Shown: in pieces, positions 1 through 12,200 of the stretch
Position numbering within the stretch: the stretch's first letter is position 1
How the letters are laid out: each line of letters begins with the position of its first letter
Assembly: GCF_014356525.2 (NCBI RefSeq)
Contig: NC_052506.1
Span: 21,355,916 to 21,419,915 of the forward strand
Direction: 5' to 3'
Origin: Nilaparvata lugens
Lineage: Eukaryota; Arthropoda; Insecta; Hemiptera; Delphacidae
DNA length: 64,000 bases
Program-made: the position numbers and the translations under genes
Notes under the pieces: model-generated
Databases searched by the model: none
What the model was told of the DNA's origin: nothing
What the model saw: the letters and a program-made list of their open reading frames with translations, nothing else

Positions 1-141
1 CACGATATTTAATGTTTCTTTCAGTTTAATTAGTATCCATATTATAATGTTTTTTTCCAAATAATTATTCTTTAATGAATTATTGATATTGAAAAAATAA
101 TTATTTTTTCGTTTTTTGAAAAAAATTGGTTTGTTTTTCAG

Positions 142-205
142 CCCAAAAAGTGACCGGGGTAGTAAAATGGTTCAACGTCAAAAGTGGATACGGTTTCATC
201 AACCG
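142..205 (+). CDS. yps: yps exon: N-terminal half of cold-shock domain
   Basis: A pyrimidine-rich acceptor ends at 141 and a GTAAG donor starts at 206. The exon carries two bases of a split codon, then [20 protein letters not shown], then CG of an Arg codon completed in the next exon. This is the beta1-beta2 part of the cold-shock domain, including the RNP1 aromatic residues (W, F, Y, F) that stack on bases. It is too short to stand out as an open reading frame. Confidence 0.93.
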
Positions 206-3200
206 GTAAGTTCATTTTTCTTCTTAACATATTTTACATAATTGTTTGAAAATTAGAAGAGCACTAGAGAAAATTTAATAATTTGTCACGCATGTTTTCT
301 ATCACAATGGTAGCCAACAGTGGGTGTGAAAACATTGACACGCACCTACTGTAGTTTTTTCTGCCATCTTTTACAGACAGATTATGAAAGTCGAACACTT
401 TTAAGGTTTAAATACTTTGAAGGATCTTCTGCTCAGTCACATAACCTGCTAACAATTTCTCACTTACTGGCTTTCATTTAGTTTCAAGTTGAAACAAAAG
501 TCTTCTACGTTTTTAGAACGTGAAACTAAAGTATTCGTTTTACTTTTAACTGTTTGTCAGCCTGTTATGAAACTTTTTTCAAGAATTCAGGTCATCACAT
601 TAAGAGTAGAAGTTAGTAGAGACTAACTATAAGACTAAGAAAAATAAAAAAGGATCAACCAAGCCAAATGAACATCGATAAATATTATTAAGATAAATTC
701 GACTCTGGCTTACAGCTAGAGCAAGGGTATTAGATGTTGCGGTGTTACGGTATAAAATAGTAGTCCACAATTGACTAACTAGAGGAAATGAAAATAATTA
801 TTCTTATCTTATCAATCTTGCTAACCAGATTGTTCAGGATTAACCACTTATAATTTTTTTTCAAGTTATTGAACTTGTTAAATAGAATCATCCATGTAAA
901 TGAAATGGAGATTGTAAATTTTAGACCCGGTTGCACAGAAGCCTTTTAAAATTCTAATCGTGATTAAATGCCAAGAAACCAATCAGATGAGCCTATTTTT
1001 CTGAAAAGTCCTTCTCTGATTGCTTCTCGTGGTATTTAATCATGGATAAAAATTAATAGACTCTTGTGCAACTGGGCCTTAACAACCGATAAAATGGTAT
1101 TCCATTTTAAATTTATAGAAGGACCTGTCTCATATTTGATTGCATTTTATCCAAGGTACCAATATGTCTTATAATTTTCTAACTGTTCTTTTGTTTGTAA
1201 GACATACCCTGATGGTGGGAAGCTTTCGAGTGGGCAAGATTGTGCAAGTTATCAATGAAACAGATAGTGGGCAGACCTGAGCAGAGGCCTTCACTTGATT
1301 CATTTTCGATTTCTACTACTCTGTAATGTTGTTTGTAGGCGTGCTTATTCTGTTGTTATCTTTCCCTCACTTGTCAACTCCTATCTGTTTTTCATTTTGT
1401 TATCTAGTATTGTATTTCTTCCGTTATTTGCATTGCCTGGTGGTTTTTGTCAGACAGTTTTGTTAAACTTGCTGAATGTTTCATTCTTGGTCAAGATTAT
1501 ATTTTCAGAGAGGGAACTGCTGTATTCCATTTTATTTGTGACAGGAAATTTTCTTAATTTTGTTGTATTCGGTGTCGTTAAGTCGTATGTAGAGGATCAA
1601 ATCCCAAAAATCTGTTACAAGGCTTTAATTACTTTCAAAAGTATTGTTCAATCACACTAGACAAATCAAACTTTTATTTGTCTCATAAAACATGATGTGA
1701 AAACAACAGTTCTGACTTTTAAACATGATCATCTCTCTTAAAATACTTGAATACTTTGATTCCAATCTTTAATAGAAGTTTTTGAAATCAAACCCATTTC
1801 AAATTTCTACTACTTCCATTCAATTCCTATGTTTATTTGATAGAAATCCTGAAATTTCGAAGCTTTTAGTTTCTTGAACTCAATTAAGTTTCTTCAAGCA
1901 AATTGAAATTCAAAACCATGCTGTTCCATGTGGCTCCCTGTGCCAAGAAATAATGTTGTACTGTACCTATTGAAAATTATCAATATTTGACAAGAATTAC
2001 TCGTATTATAGAAAAAATGCAACATTGTATTATTTATGAGTTTCGAATCTTTAAATGATTGACTTATCTATTTTGATACTGTATTGCAGAATTCAGCCAT
2101 TTTTTCGTTTCCTGGGTGGTAATTTATTCAATGATTACATAAGTAATTTATGCCAGCAAGGGAACTTCTGTAACCAATTTCCATTGCATTATTGCATATA
2201 TCTTTCATATTATAATTTAAAGCTATATTGAAAGTGTTGCACTATCTGTGCCTGACTCAATATTTCCCCAAACCTTACAATTTATGACGTGCTGAATCGT
2301 AAATATTAAAAAAAATCAATCATGTCATTAAATTTTTTATTTGTAAATTTTATAACAAATTCTAGTTTGAAAAATCTGCTATAGTGAGATTTACACTTGA
2401 AAGTGTAGGAATTCATTGTACATAACTTAACGTGAGTGCTTCCCTTCCCATTCAATCTGTCAACTCTGTCAGTTTGGAGTGAAACTCATTGTAGCTGCAT
2501 TTAGTGCAGCGGACAGCGTCGTCAAGTAATAAGTAACTAGGACATGGTATGTGATGTGTGATTGTGGAGGAGGGTTGGAGGTCGGATCTGTGGGCTGTCG
2601 ACACGCGTGCGTGTGGTGTGTGTGTGTGTGCATTGCACAGAGCAGCAGAGGGGACTGCTGGCATCGATCGAGTGGGCTGTGGGCTAGCTGCCGGCCGAAA
2701 GAGCACATGTCGTTGGGCAAGGATGCCACAATTTGTAGAAGTAAGCTACTGGATGTCGGATGCCACAGTTCGGTGTCTGTTACCATAGTGAGGTCCACGT
2801 TACAATGACAGTATTTGATTGGTGTTTATAATGACATATAACATAATATAATGACAGTATTTGATTGGTGTTGCTATCCTTGCCTATCATTCTACAAAGC
2901 AGGCAGTGCTAGCCTTTTCTAGATCTGCAAAGTTGCCAGGTCGTTTTTTAACAATGTAGAAATGTAATAAATTAATCATAAAAATATTATATCTCAATTG
3001 AAAAAAATATTGTTTTATAATTGAAAAATGTATTTTTGTTTACTTTAATCACTGTATTTAAAAAAATAATAAGTTGATACATTAGTAAGTAGCATAACCT
3101 TTAGACTGTGTATTCCAAATTAAGGTTTGAAGCAGTTTTGGGCAAATGCCTGTTGTTTTTACCTGAATTGTATTTTCATATGAATAAATAAATACATAAA

Positions 3201-6200
3201 TAGATATACCGGTATCACTGCTATCCCCTATACATTGATCAGGTGCGACCTGAAAACTCTGACACCAGACCTGAGCAAGCCAGGTCACTCAATATTATTA
3301 CAAGGCAGAGAATCGGCAACGCTGTTCTCCTATCTTTCTCAACTGCCATCATAACGTGTACCTCACTATAATAGACCATTGGCTGTCAATCAGGTGTTTT
3401 TGGGGATGGTTTATATTAGAAAAGGCTATCGTTATTAAAATCTCAAATTGTGGTTAGCTTGTTGCCACTCTTCTCGTTGAAAAAACGTCCAAAGTTGAAA
3501 ATTGAAAGTCTCAAGCAAAGAATTATCACTTTAGCTTATAATATATGATAAGTATCGAAGTGTCGATACTCTCTGATCTCAAGGAATCGAATCTGAATCT
3601 CAAGATGAGTTGTGTCTGATTGCGATGCTTCAGTTGTCAGGGGAGACAAGTCTGGTCTATTCTGATTTAAATTTATTGAATTTTTAGAGGAAATAGTCAC
3701 TTCTTGCTACTGTTTATTGAAGTACTTTAGTGACTACATATTTGCAAAAATAGATCTATTTTTTATTGAATTTGATTTTGTCTAGATGCTTTGGTTATTC
3801 TTGAGCTTTGAAAAATTTTGATGTGCATTATTGAATTTTAGTGGGCACTATGTTCGAATTTAAATGAAAGCAAATGTAACGAAATTGATGGAAGCATAGT
3901 GATGTATTGGAAACTAAATCATTCATCAAAAGCCAATGAAAACAGAAGAAAATAGCATTCTACAGTATTGATTTATTCAACTGATCATTCAGTCAAGAAT
4001 AATTTGGAATGATGAAAGATGTGTTAGTCTTTGATCATCCAGACACCTTTAAAAAATGGAGAACAAAATATTTCTAGAATACATATGTAAATCTAAAGTT
4101 TGTAATAGTTTTTACTATCAGCTTGACTAATTGTAATATATTTTTTGTTCAACTTTGTCTTGGTGTTGAAGTTGGCGTAAAATCAAATTCACGATTATTG
4201 CTTTTGATCTCTGACCAAGAAAATGTGCTTTTCTAATTCAGTTTGTGACTAATTCTTCACAACTATACTCGTTACTTTGTACTTGGAGAAATGTCTCAGT
4301 TGAATCGTGTCTGATCGCGACGATGTAGGACTAGTTTTATCATGGGGAAAGAAGTCTGGTGTGTCGCACATGATTGTGTTAGTTTTTATATATAAAGAGG
4401 AAGCTTTGCATATTTCAGTTTGTAAAGTATTCACAATTTGTATAACAAATGTGGATGTTTTGGAACCTCTTCATAATTGACTATATTGCCAATTCCTCTG
4501 TATTGAACACTTTGAATTGAAAAAATGGGTTCCACACAAAACCATGAACATGCAATTTAAAGGGTACAGTATAGCCTAAAATCTAAGCTTAAATATGAAT
4601 AAATAATAATCTATTCTTTATATTTCTATCACCCTCTCTCTCTCGCTAACTGTTCTTTCTCTTCCTCTTATTTAATCACTGTTCTCCTCCGATCGCTCCA
4701 TTTCTAAATCTTCTCTTCCATTTTGATCCTTCAGTTTTTTCTTTGCTGTTGTGTTGCTCTCTGTTACCTGTTCTAAATAGAGATCTCTCTTCTATTTGAA
4801 TGCTTTTTGCTGCAATGAGCAGCTGGCAATGAAGCTCTGCTAGCAATGGAGGGTGGAAGGGGTGGTGGGTGGGGGTGGAGTAAGCCACGCGCTTGACTTG
4901 GTCCAGGTCAATGAACCCTTCCTACTCATGCGCCCCTTCTTCCTATCCTTTCTCTCCCCATTTTGTTGTTTTGTTGATATCGCTATTCTTCTTTTTCCTT
5001 CTCCTCCTCCTTTTCTTCTTCCTTTTTCCTCCTTTTCTTCCTCTGCCGACGCTCGACGTCCAACCGTCCCCGCCCTTCCCCTTGCACCCCTTCACTCATT
5101 TCAGAGCATCGTTGCATTTTGGCTAGACGGCTAGACCACTGCACAGCGCAGCGAGCGATCTTGACTTTGAATCATTAAAATTTGAAAGCACAGCGATCTT
5201 GACTTTTGAAACATTGAACTTGTAAAAATTTGAATTGTTTATTGTGGAAGTAGGGAAACTGATTGTTGGTACTGTAATTATGAATGCGAACGATCCAGTA
5301 AAGAAATTGATAATACATTATCTCACAGGACAGTAATGTTTTTATTGATTGCGGCTCTGTTCTCAACCATGACCCACTCTTGAATAGACTGATGTAATCA
5401 TTTGACTTGAATAGAAATTAATTTTTTCTCAATTTAAAATCAGCTCTATTTCAATAAATTTTTACAAATGTGCTGGAGACTTGAGTTGTATGAAAATACT
5501 CGTACATAATTTGAGTAGAAATGAACTTGAGTAGAAATGAACCCTATTCAAGTTTTGGAGGAAGATATCTGTACTGTACTGTACTATGATTGTGAGGCTT
5601 GATGAGTTTTACAGGTATGATAGTCTAGTATTGACTATTGATAATATTTTTGTCAATTTTCAGTTCAAAATTGATTAAGGGTATGGTTATACTAAACTTC
5701 ATGCATCACCATCGATTCTCCGACTACATTAATAATAATTCTGAATAGAGAATAATTGTACCCGCATATGTATTATCTTGATATTAATACTGTTTATGCT
5801 ACATCTACATATTATGCATTATTCAAGTACGAAAATGAAACTCGACATGATTAAGTCCGTGACAGAAACTTGAAGAGACGTTGGTTGAGTATAGAGTCAA
5901 GACTGAGAATTTCTCTATTTTAAACTATTGAATGCACGGACGAGCACGAACATTAACAGACATTTAGTGAGTTCGTAAAGTTATAATAATTGATCAAGGA
6001 TGATGTTCTTTACTTGGAAGCTTATTCGAGATTGAATAGGATTTGTAAGGGAATTCGCTTCCTTACAGTATTTCCATATTGTGGGAGTAGTAGTTTCTTC
6101 TAAAATGTATTCTTTTGCACAGTTGGATTGTTCAACTGAGAATTCTGAATAGTAATAGAGGATATTCAGATGTTTTACGGTTAGTGATGTTATTTAAGGA

Positions 6201-9200
6201 AGTAAGAATTAGTGGCATGCATTGTGAATTAGTAATTATCATTTGAAAGGTATTTAGTGAATTGAATAGTTGATTTAATTTGTGACTAGATTGTAATCAA
6301 GTATCAGTAGGCGGATGCATCTCTTCTCAAGCTTATTGCTTCACATTTCAGGTTGAATATTTTGTAGAAACATATTGTTGGTATTTTCATTTGTTTTAGT
6401 AGCTCATTCATGAATTATAATAGAGAAAATTAATTCTTATATTTTTAATAATTAACAATAATTACGCAACAGTAACAATAACAATAATCACAAAAATAAA
6501 CACAGACAATTATCAAGTAACCTTTTCATTTGTATTTATCTATTCACAGTAGAGCCCCGGTTAACAGAAATTGGGTTAACCGAAACGGTTGAAGGTCTTG
6601 AAAGGAAACAAAAATCCTTTTTTTTGAAATGTTCAAAATTCTTTAGTAACTTCGGTTGTTCAGTTCCAATTTTCTAATCCATTATAACATTATTATTATT
6701 ATTGTCATTTGTTACGTGAAGCCACAAATCTGAGCAGAGCTCAAGTGGCATGTAACATGTCATGAACATTTTTCTATGCAAAGTGTATGCATCTGTATCA
6801 ACTCAAAGTATGAAGGCACCACAACATTCATCCATTGTATAGGGACACGCTTCCACAAGTAGATTAGTAATTGAAGACAAGAAAAGCTTATGACTACCAC
6901 ATAACCGTATTCTTTCAGGTAGACAATAATTGAAGAGCTTCAGTCCCGAATAATATGGTCCTTTTCCAAAAGTGTCAGTCTGTGAGCGGGGTACTGATAT
7001 ACAGCTGAACTCTTTGCTCTTGTGCTATAGCCATGGAAAACTACATTTCCTTCAAATCTCTCTGAATTCCTGAAGACAAAATTTACAGTCTCAAGGAAGT
7101 GCAATGCTGGGACCGTGAGAAACCTGTATATTTCCTAAAAATGGGCCTACATGAATTGGAAGGCCGCAAGCCCTCCAAAACACGAACAGCTGTCTTTTGC
7201 ATCTTAAATATTTTATATAAATTATTTTTACTATTCCCCCAAAAGAAGATGCTGTAGCGTATTAGGGCTAAAAAATATCCATGATACACCTTCTGAGCTG
7301 TCTTTATAGTGGATGCAGTCCTCACAGTTCTCAGCGCAAAAAGTGCATGTTTCATATTTTTTTGCAATTCCACTCCAAGAAAACTAGTCACTTCAACAGA
7401 CAAGCACTCCCTCCCATTTGAAGCATTCAGGTTTGAAGGTTCAGCATGATGTCCCGTCACGGTAAACCTGATATAGTTGGATTTAGTCATATTCAACTTC
7501 AATGCATTATGACCAAACCAATTGTTGAGTTAATGCATAGCCGTTTCAGCCCTAATCATAACTTCGCTATTCTGGTTACCAGTAACCAGAACCGTTGTAT
7601 CGTCAGCATATAAAATGAGCTTGCCATCTACATTATTTGGCCGCTCGTTTTGGCATCTCTCATACAAAACTCTATTTTAATTTATAGACTATGTGAATTA
7701 GTTTTTCCTACATACATTTAGGCATATAAGCAATTTTCAGCATTATGACTGTTCAACCGGAAAATTGATTATCCGGAATGGCTCTCCCCTTGATTTCACT
7801 ACATCAGTGATTAGTCAAGTTACCTTGAATTCAAGAAAACTTGAAACTACAAAAACAAAGACTTGAATCCACATCAATGTAAACCCTTCTTCAAGTTTTC
7901 TTGATTTAAAATCTAACTCAAATGCTACGTCGCTTAAGTCAGTTATTACTTTGTTTTTAGATGTTATTGAATCATGTCTCTGTGTATTATTTGTAGGAGC
8001 GACACGAAGGAGGACGTGTTCGTGCACCAGTCGGCCATCATCAAGAACAACCCGAAGAAGGTGGTGCGCAGCGTGGGTGATGGGGAGACGGTGGAGTTTG
8101 ACGTGGTGGCGGGGGAAAAGGGCAACGAGGCGGCCAACGTGACGGGGCCGGACGGCGAGGCGGTCAAGGGATCGCCCTACGCTGCCGATAAGCGTCGCTT
8201 CTGGCGCGGCGGCAACAACTATCGCCGCGGCGGCCCCCCAGGTGGGCGGGGCGGAGGCGGTCGGTCCCGCGAACGCTATGAAAGCAAGGTATGTCGGTCG
8301 ATAATCGGTTATTGTGCAGACTGCACATGTAGTTTATACATGTCTGTTCCTCAAATTGTTTCATTTATTTATTGGATAGAGCAAACAATACAATAGTCAG
8401 AAAATATATAAATATAAAAATAATACATCTTATCTCTTGGTCTATTGAGTTTAACTGCAGTTGAATATCTGAATAATCACATTGGATGCGTGTATGTGAA
8501 ACTGCATGTCAGATCAGATTTGTGTAAAAAACTACATGAACATGACCTAAAAGTTTCTGTTTCGTTATGTTTTAAATGTAAAAAGAAAGGTTAGGGTGGT
8601 TAGTTCTTTGGAATGTCAATATGTTACTATTATTTGAAATGTTTTGATACTTTTAGATAAGAAAGACAAATAATGAAAAGTTGAAATAGTTGACTATTTG
8701 AAATACCAGACAATATGAATGACACCTGTATATTCTCAGTTGGATTACTTGCTAAAAGGGGATTTGTTGATTTCTGTTCATCAATCGTATATCCAGTAGT
8801 CGCAGCAAAACACAGGTGGCTCGCTAATACTATATCCGCTGGATCTCTATATAATAAATCTCAATCTCCCGGTCTATTGAGTTGAATTGCAGTTGAATGA
8901 CGTCATCTAACTAAGGGTATTGGATGCGTGTATGTGAAACTGCATGTCAGATCATGCATGAGCCGAGAAACAAAATCTGGAAAGAGCTATTGAAACAGGT
9001 TGTTACTTGTCTGTAGCAAGCACACGCGTTCAGTGTGAGTGTTCCTATTGCTCCTTCCAGATGTTATTTGTCATCTGCGCGCTTGGCCATGCATGCACAT
9101 GCACATATACGTATCCAATGTGATCATACCCAATACCATGAGAATATATAAAGGATTTTACCGCGTTCAACTTCAATAAACGTATGTGAAACCAGGCCCA

Positions 9201-12200
9201 AGTTGGTTCGACCACAACTGTCTAACGGTTAATGTCACCAAAACTAAATTTATGCCAATTGTAACAAGAAACCAGGCTGATCCTGGCCCAATAATGTTAA
9301 AAAAAATGCACTCTTGTGGAAACGCAAGGATGCTGGATTGTGACTGTAGTACTATTGAACGAGTTGATAGTTACAGATACTTGGGTGTTATAATTGATTA
9401 CAAGTTGAGTTGGGGGAAACATGTTCAGTGTGTCAAAAGTAAGCTCAGGAAATTATTATTTGCCTTCTCTGAGCTTAGCCAGGTGATGGGTGTGGATCAG
9501 TGTAGGAAAGTATATTTCGCCTATGCTCAGTCGCTGATCCAGTATGGTATCCTGGCTTGGGGGGTGTTTCCTCTACACTCTTGGAACCACTGACAGTCAC
9601 ACAGAGAGCAATTATTAATACAATCTTGAAAAAAGGCCATAGATATCCGACTAGCTTGCTTATTTCAGAATTCCCGGTTCTAAATATCAGATAGATCTTC
9701 ATCAAAACATTATTAATTCACTTGAAAAAATACAAAACCCAGATCTTAGGTGAAACAAATTTAAATTTCCGGTATGAAACTCGCCACAGGACCAACTATA
9801 ATTATGATGTTCGTTCCACAACTGACAAATGGGTCAGAACTGTCAAATTCATTTTACCTGGCTCACATTTTATGTAGAAACTTGCCGAATGAAATAAGAG
9901 AGGCGGAGGTGTTTAGTCTAGCCGTTTACCGCAGGGGTGTGGACAGGTGGCTGTATCACATTGGCTGGGAGGCAGTCGAACCTCTGCTCCGCTCACGTTA
10001 TAGGTATTCGATAACTATCAGAAAGCAAGAACTATCAAAGGATTTATCATATTGATTCTTTTCCCCTCTATCAATTCATTAAATTATAAAATGTATACAT
10101 GACGCGAACTCACAGCCTCCTCATTCCCTGCGATTTTTATCTTTTATTTCTTAATTAAGTATTATTTCTTATTTTACTTTTACTTGAATTTGTATTTAAT
10201 CCATTATTATCATTATAATATTCTGAAACTTATTTTCTATTATAATTATTTTATGTTGTGACTGCTTGTGTTGTCTATGGAACTCTCCTCCACACGCAGA
10301 CGTTTAGTCTTTGTGAAGAAATTCCGTAATATTGAGTTTTTCACTGTAAATGTTTCACTGTAAATACTAGAAGGAATAAAAAATATTTGAATTTGAAGTT
10401 TTATCTTTTAAGTCTTAGCTGTAAATTGGTAGTTTTAATTGGTAGTTGTAAATTGGTAGTCTGTCAATTACCGCTCTCTATAATTTGATTGTCCATGCCC
10501 TCATCTCAGGTTGTATACTGCATTGGTTTGCATTATTGTACTATAAGAATGAATTGAATTGCAGGGCGAAGGCGGTGCGGGTGACGGGGGCGAAGGGTCT
10601 AGCGGCGAGGGTGGCGGCGGTGGTCCACCCCAGCGTCGCTTCCGGCGGCCGAGGTACAGCGGAGGCGGTGGAGGTGGCGGCGGCGGATACAGCTACAACC
10701 GCGTGCGCCGTAATACCAACATGGAAGACGTGAGTCCCGAAAATTTTTCTCAACTGAAAATTATGATGTAGGGTGAAAACTCAACGGAAAAATTAATAGG
10801 TTTAAGCTCTCCACACATCAGTGATGATGAAAAGTAACAATATAATTCCCACGAGTTCTAATTGGACTATTTCCACTCAGCCCGGCCGAGCGAGTATGAA
10901 TAATACCATTTGAAATTATGGGAATTATATTTTCACTGTGGTGTGCGAATATATTCCTGCTGTAAGTGGAAAAACTTAATCTTCTTTTTGATTATGAATC
11001 GGGGGTATATAAAAATTCGGGTGAGGAACAGTTTTGTGCTGCACCTGTTGGTCCTCCCCCAATTATTTTCATGAAAAATTGTGTACCATGAACCAACAAT
11101 AGATAAATAAATGAATAAATCCAACTTTAAGCTGGACTCCCACGTATCAGTATCAGTGTAGGTGTCCGATACAGTAAAAATACTATTCCTATTGCTTCTA
11201 ATGGGACTATCCATGCTCGTTCGGTCGGACTGGATTTCCATGTATGAGTATCAGTGTAAGGGCCAGACCATATTAAACGTTGTTACAAGCGTTTCAGACG
11301 ATGTTTTAGAGTCGGCAGGGCAGGAGGCTCTCCGATTGGCTGATTGGGTTGAAGCCTGAAAAAAGCTTAATTTTACCTGGCCTCAAGTGTCAAGCCGCGT
11401 CCAGACTATGCTGATCGACATGTTCGTTATTTGACTTGTCCACATACCTCCGTAAATGTGGACTAGTCGGGCGACACACGCTGGTGCAAAGTGAATTAAC
11501 AATAAATGAGTGACTCGGAAGACACTGCAGTGGCGGCTACTGCAATTATCATTGCAGTTTTTTCTCCTTATTTCGTTCACTGGAAAACTTGCTTTGCACA
11601 TTTTTTATCTTTTTCTACACACATCACATTTCTCAACGCCAAAAGATACACCGATTTCCGTTAGTCCATCGTGCCTTTTGTTCCTATTTTTGTATTGTGA
11701 ATCAGTTGGGTCCCACAAGAAACTCTATTCATGATACATTTCAATAAACTAAATTGTTTGATTGTCACTCCAATCCATCATATTAATATAATATAAACAA
11801 AATAGTTTATATTTATACTATTGTTGTTTCAATAGTTTATATTTATATAAACTATTCAAACAACAGTGTGAAATGTTGAGCAACCCGGTTCAACACTTTC
11901 ACACTGCTGATATCGATTTGACTTCCTTTGATCCGTACCAACTTGATTCGGGTTGAATTCGGTTCGGTCCGGCATGATTCGTCCAAGTCCAAACTTGTTC
12001 AACAAGGTCGATCGATCCCATTCGGCATAGTGTGGACGTACCTTCAGTTATGAAAAGTGAATGGTTCTCTCTGCAAGCAAAACATTCTGATATTATAACA
12101 GCTCTGCTAACTGTGTGTTTTCATTTCTTTAATTTTGCAGAAAAAACCTAGTCACAAGAATGGTGAATCAGGAAATTCTCATCGTTTTATTAGAATATTA

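Larger units (their letters stand above)
206..7996 (+). other. yps intron splitting the cold-shock domain (7.8 kb)
   Basis: No host coding sequence is recognised. It contains a GGCCCGGTTGCAC foldback (922-1080), a GTGAGGTCC MITE with a nested SINE-like tail (2786-3369), a pyrimidine-rich tract (about 4630-5050), a CpG-richer patch (about 5045-5160) and an antisense LINE 3' end (6690-7670), possibly inside a pogo/Tigger-like repeat. The remaining sequence is featureless AT-rich intron. Confidence 0.8.
8289..10564 (+). other. yps intron with repeats and a LINE fragment
   Basis: Holds a duplicated and inverted short repeat (8430-9130) and a sense-strand LINE 3' end (9187-10398). No other coding potential was recognised. 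Confidence 0.75.

Noticed and set aside
1295..1660. 121-residue hydrophobic frame in the yps intron
   Set aside because: Pyrimidine-rich intron DNA gives Leu/Phe/Val-rich frames by chance; no splice context or recognisable domain.
2452..2808. Several overlapping frames on both strands near a GC-richer patch
   Set aside because: The frames overlap on both strands, contain a (GT)n-type segment and lack splice or domain support.
3560..4420. Apparent direct repeat (GTGTCTGATTGCGA / GTGTCTGATCGCGA blocks)
   Set aside because: Similarity is patchy with large differences between blocks and could be chance.
4676..5134. Ser/Pro/Phe-rich frames over a pyrimidine-rich tract
   Set aside because: Low-complexity CT-rich DNA; both strands open, no conserved domain.
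10485..10753. Alternative Ala/Val-rich frames over the yps Gly-rich exon
   Set aside because: Frame shadows of GC-rich codons; the spliced Gly/Arg frame matches the family and both splice sites.
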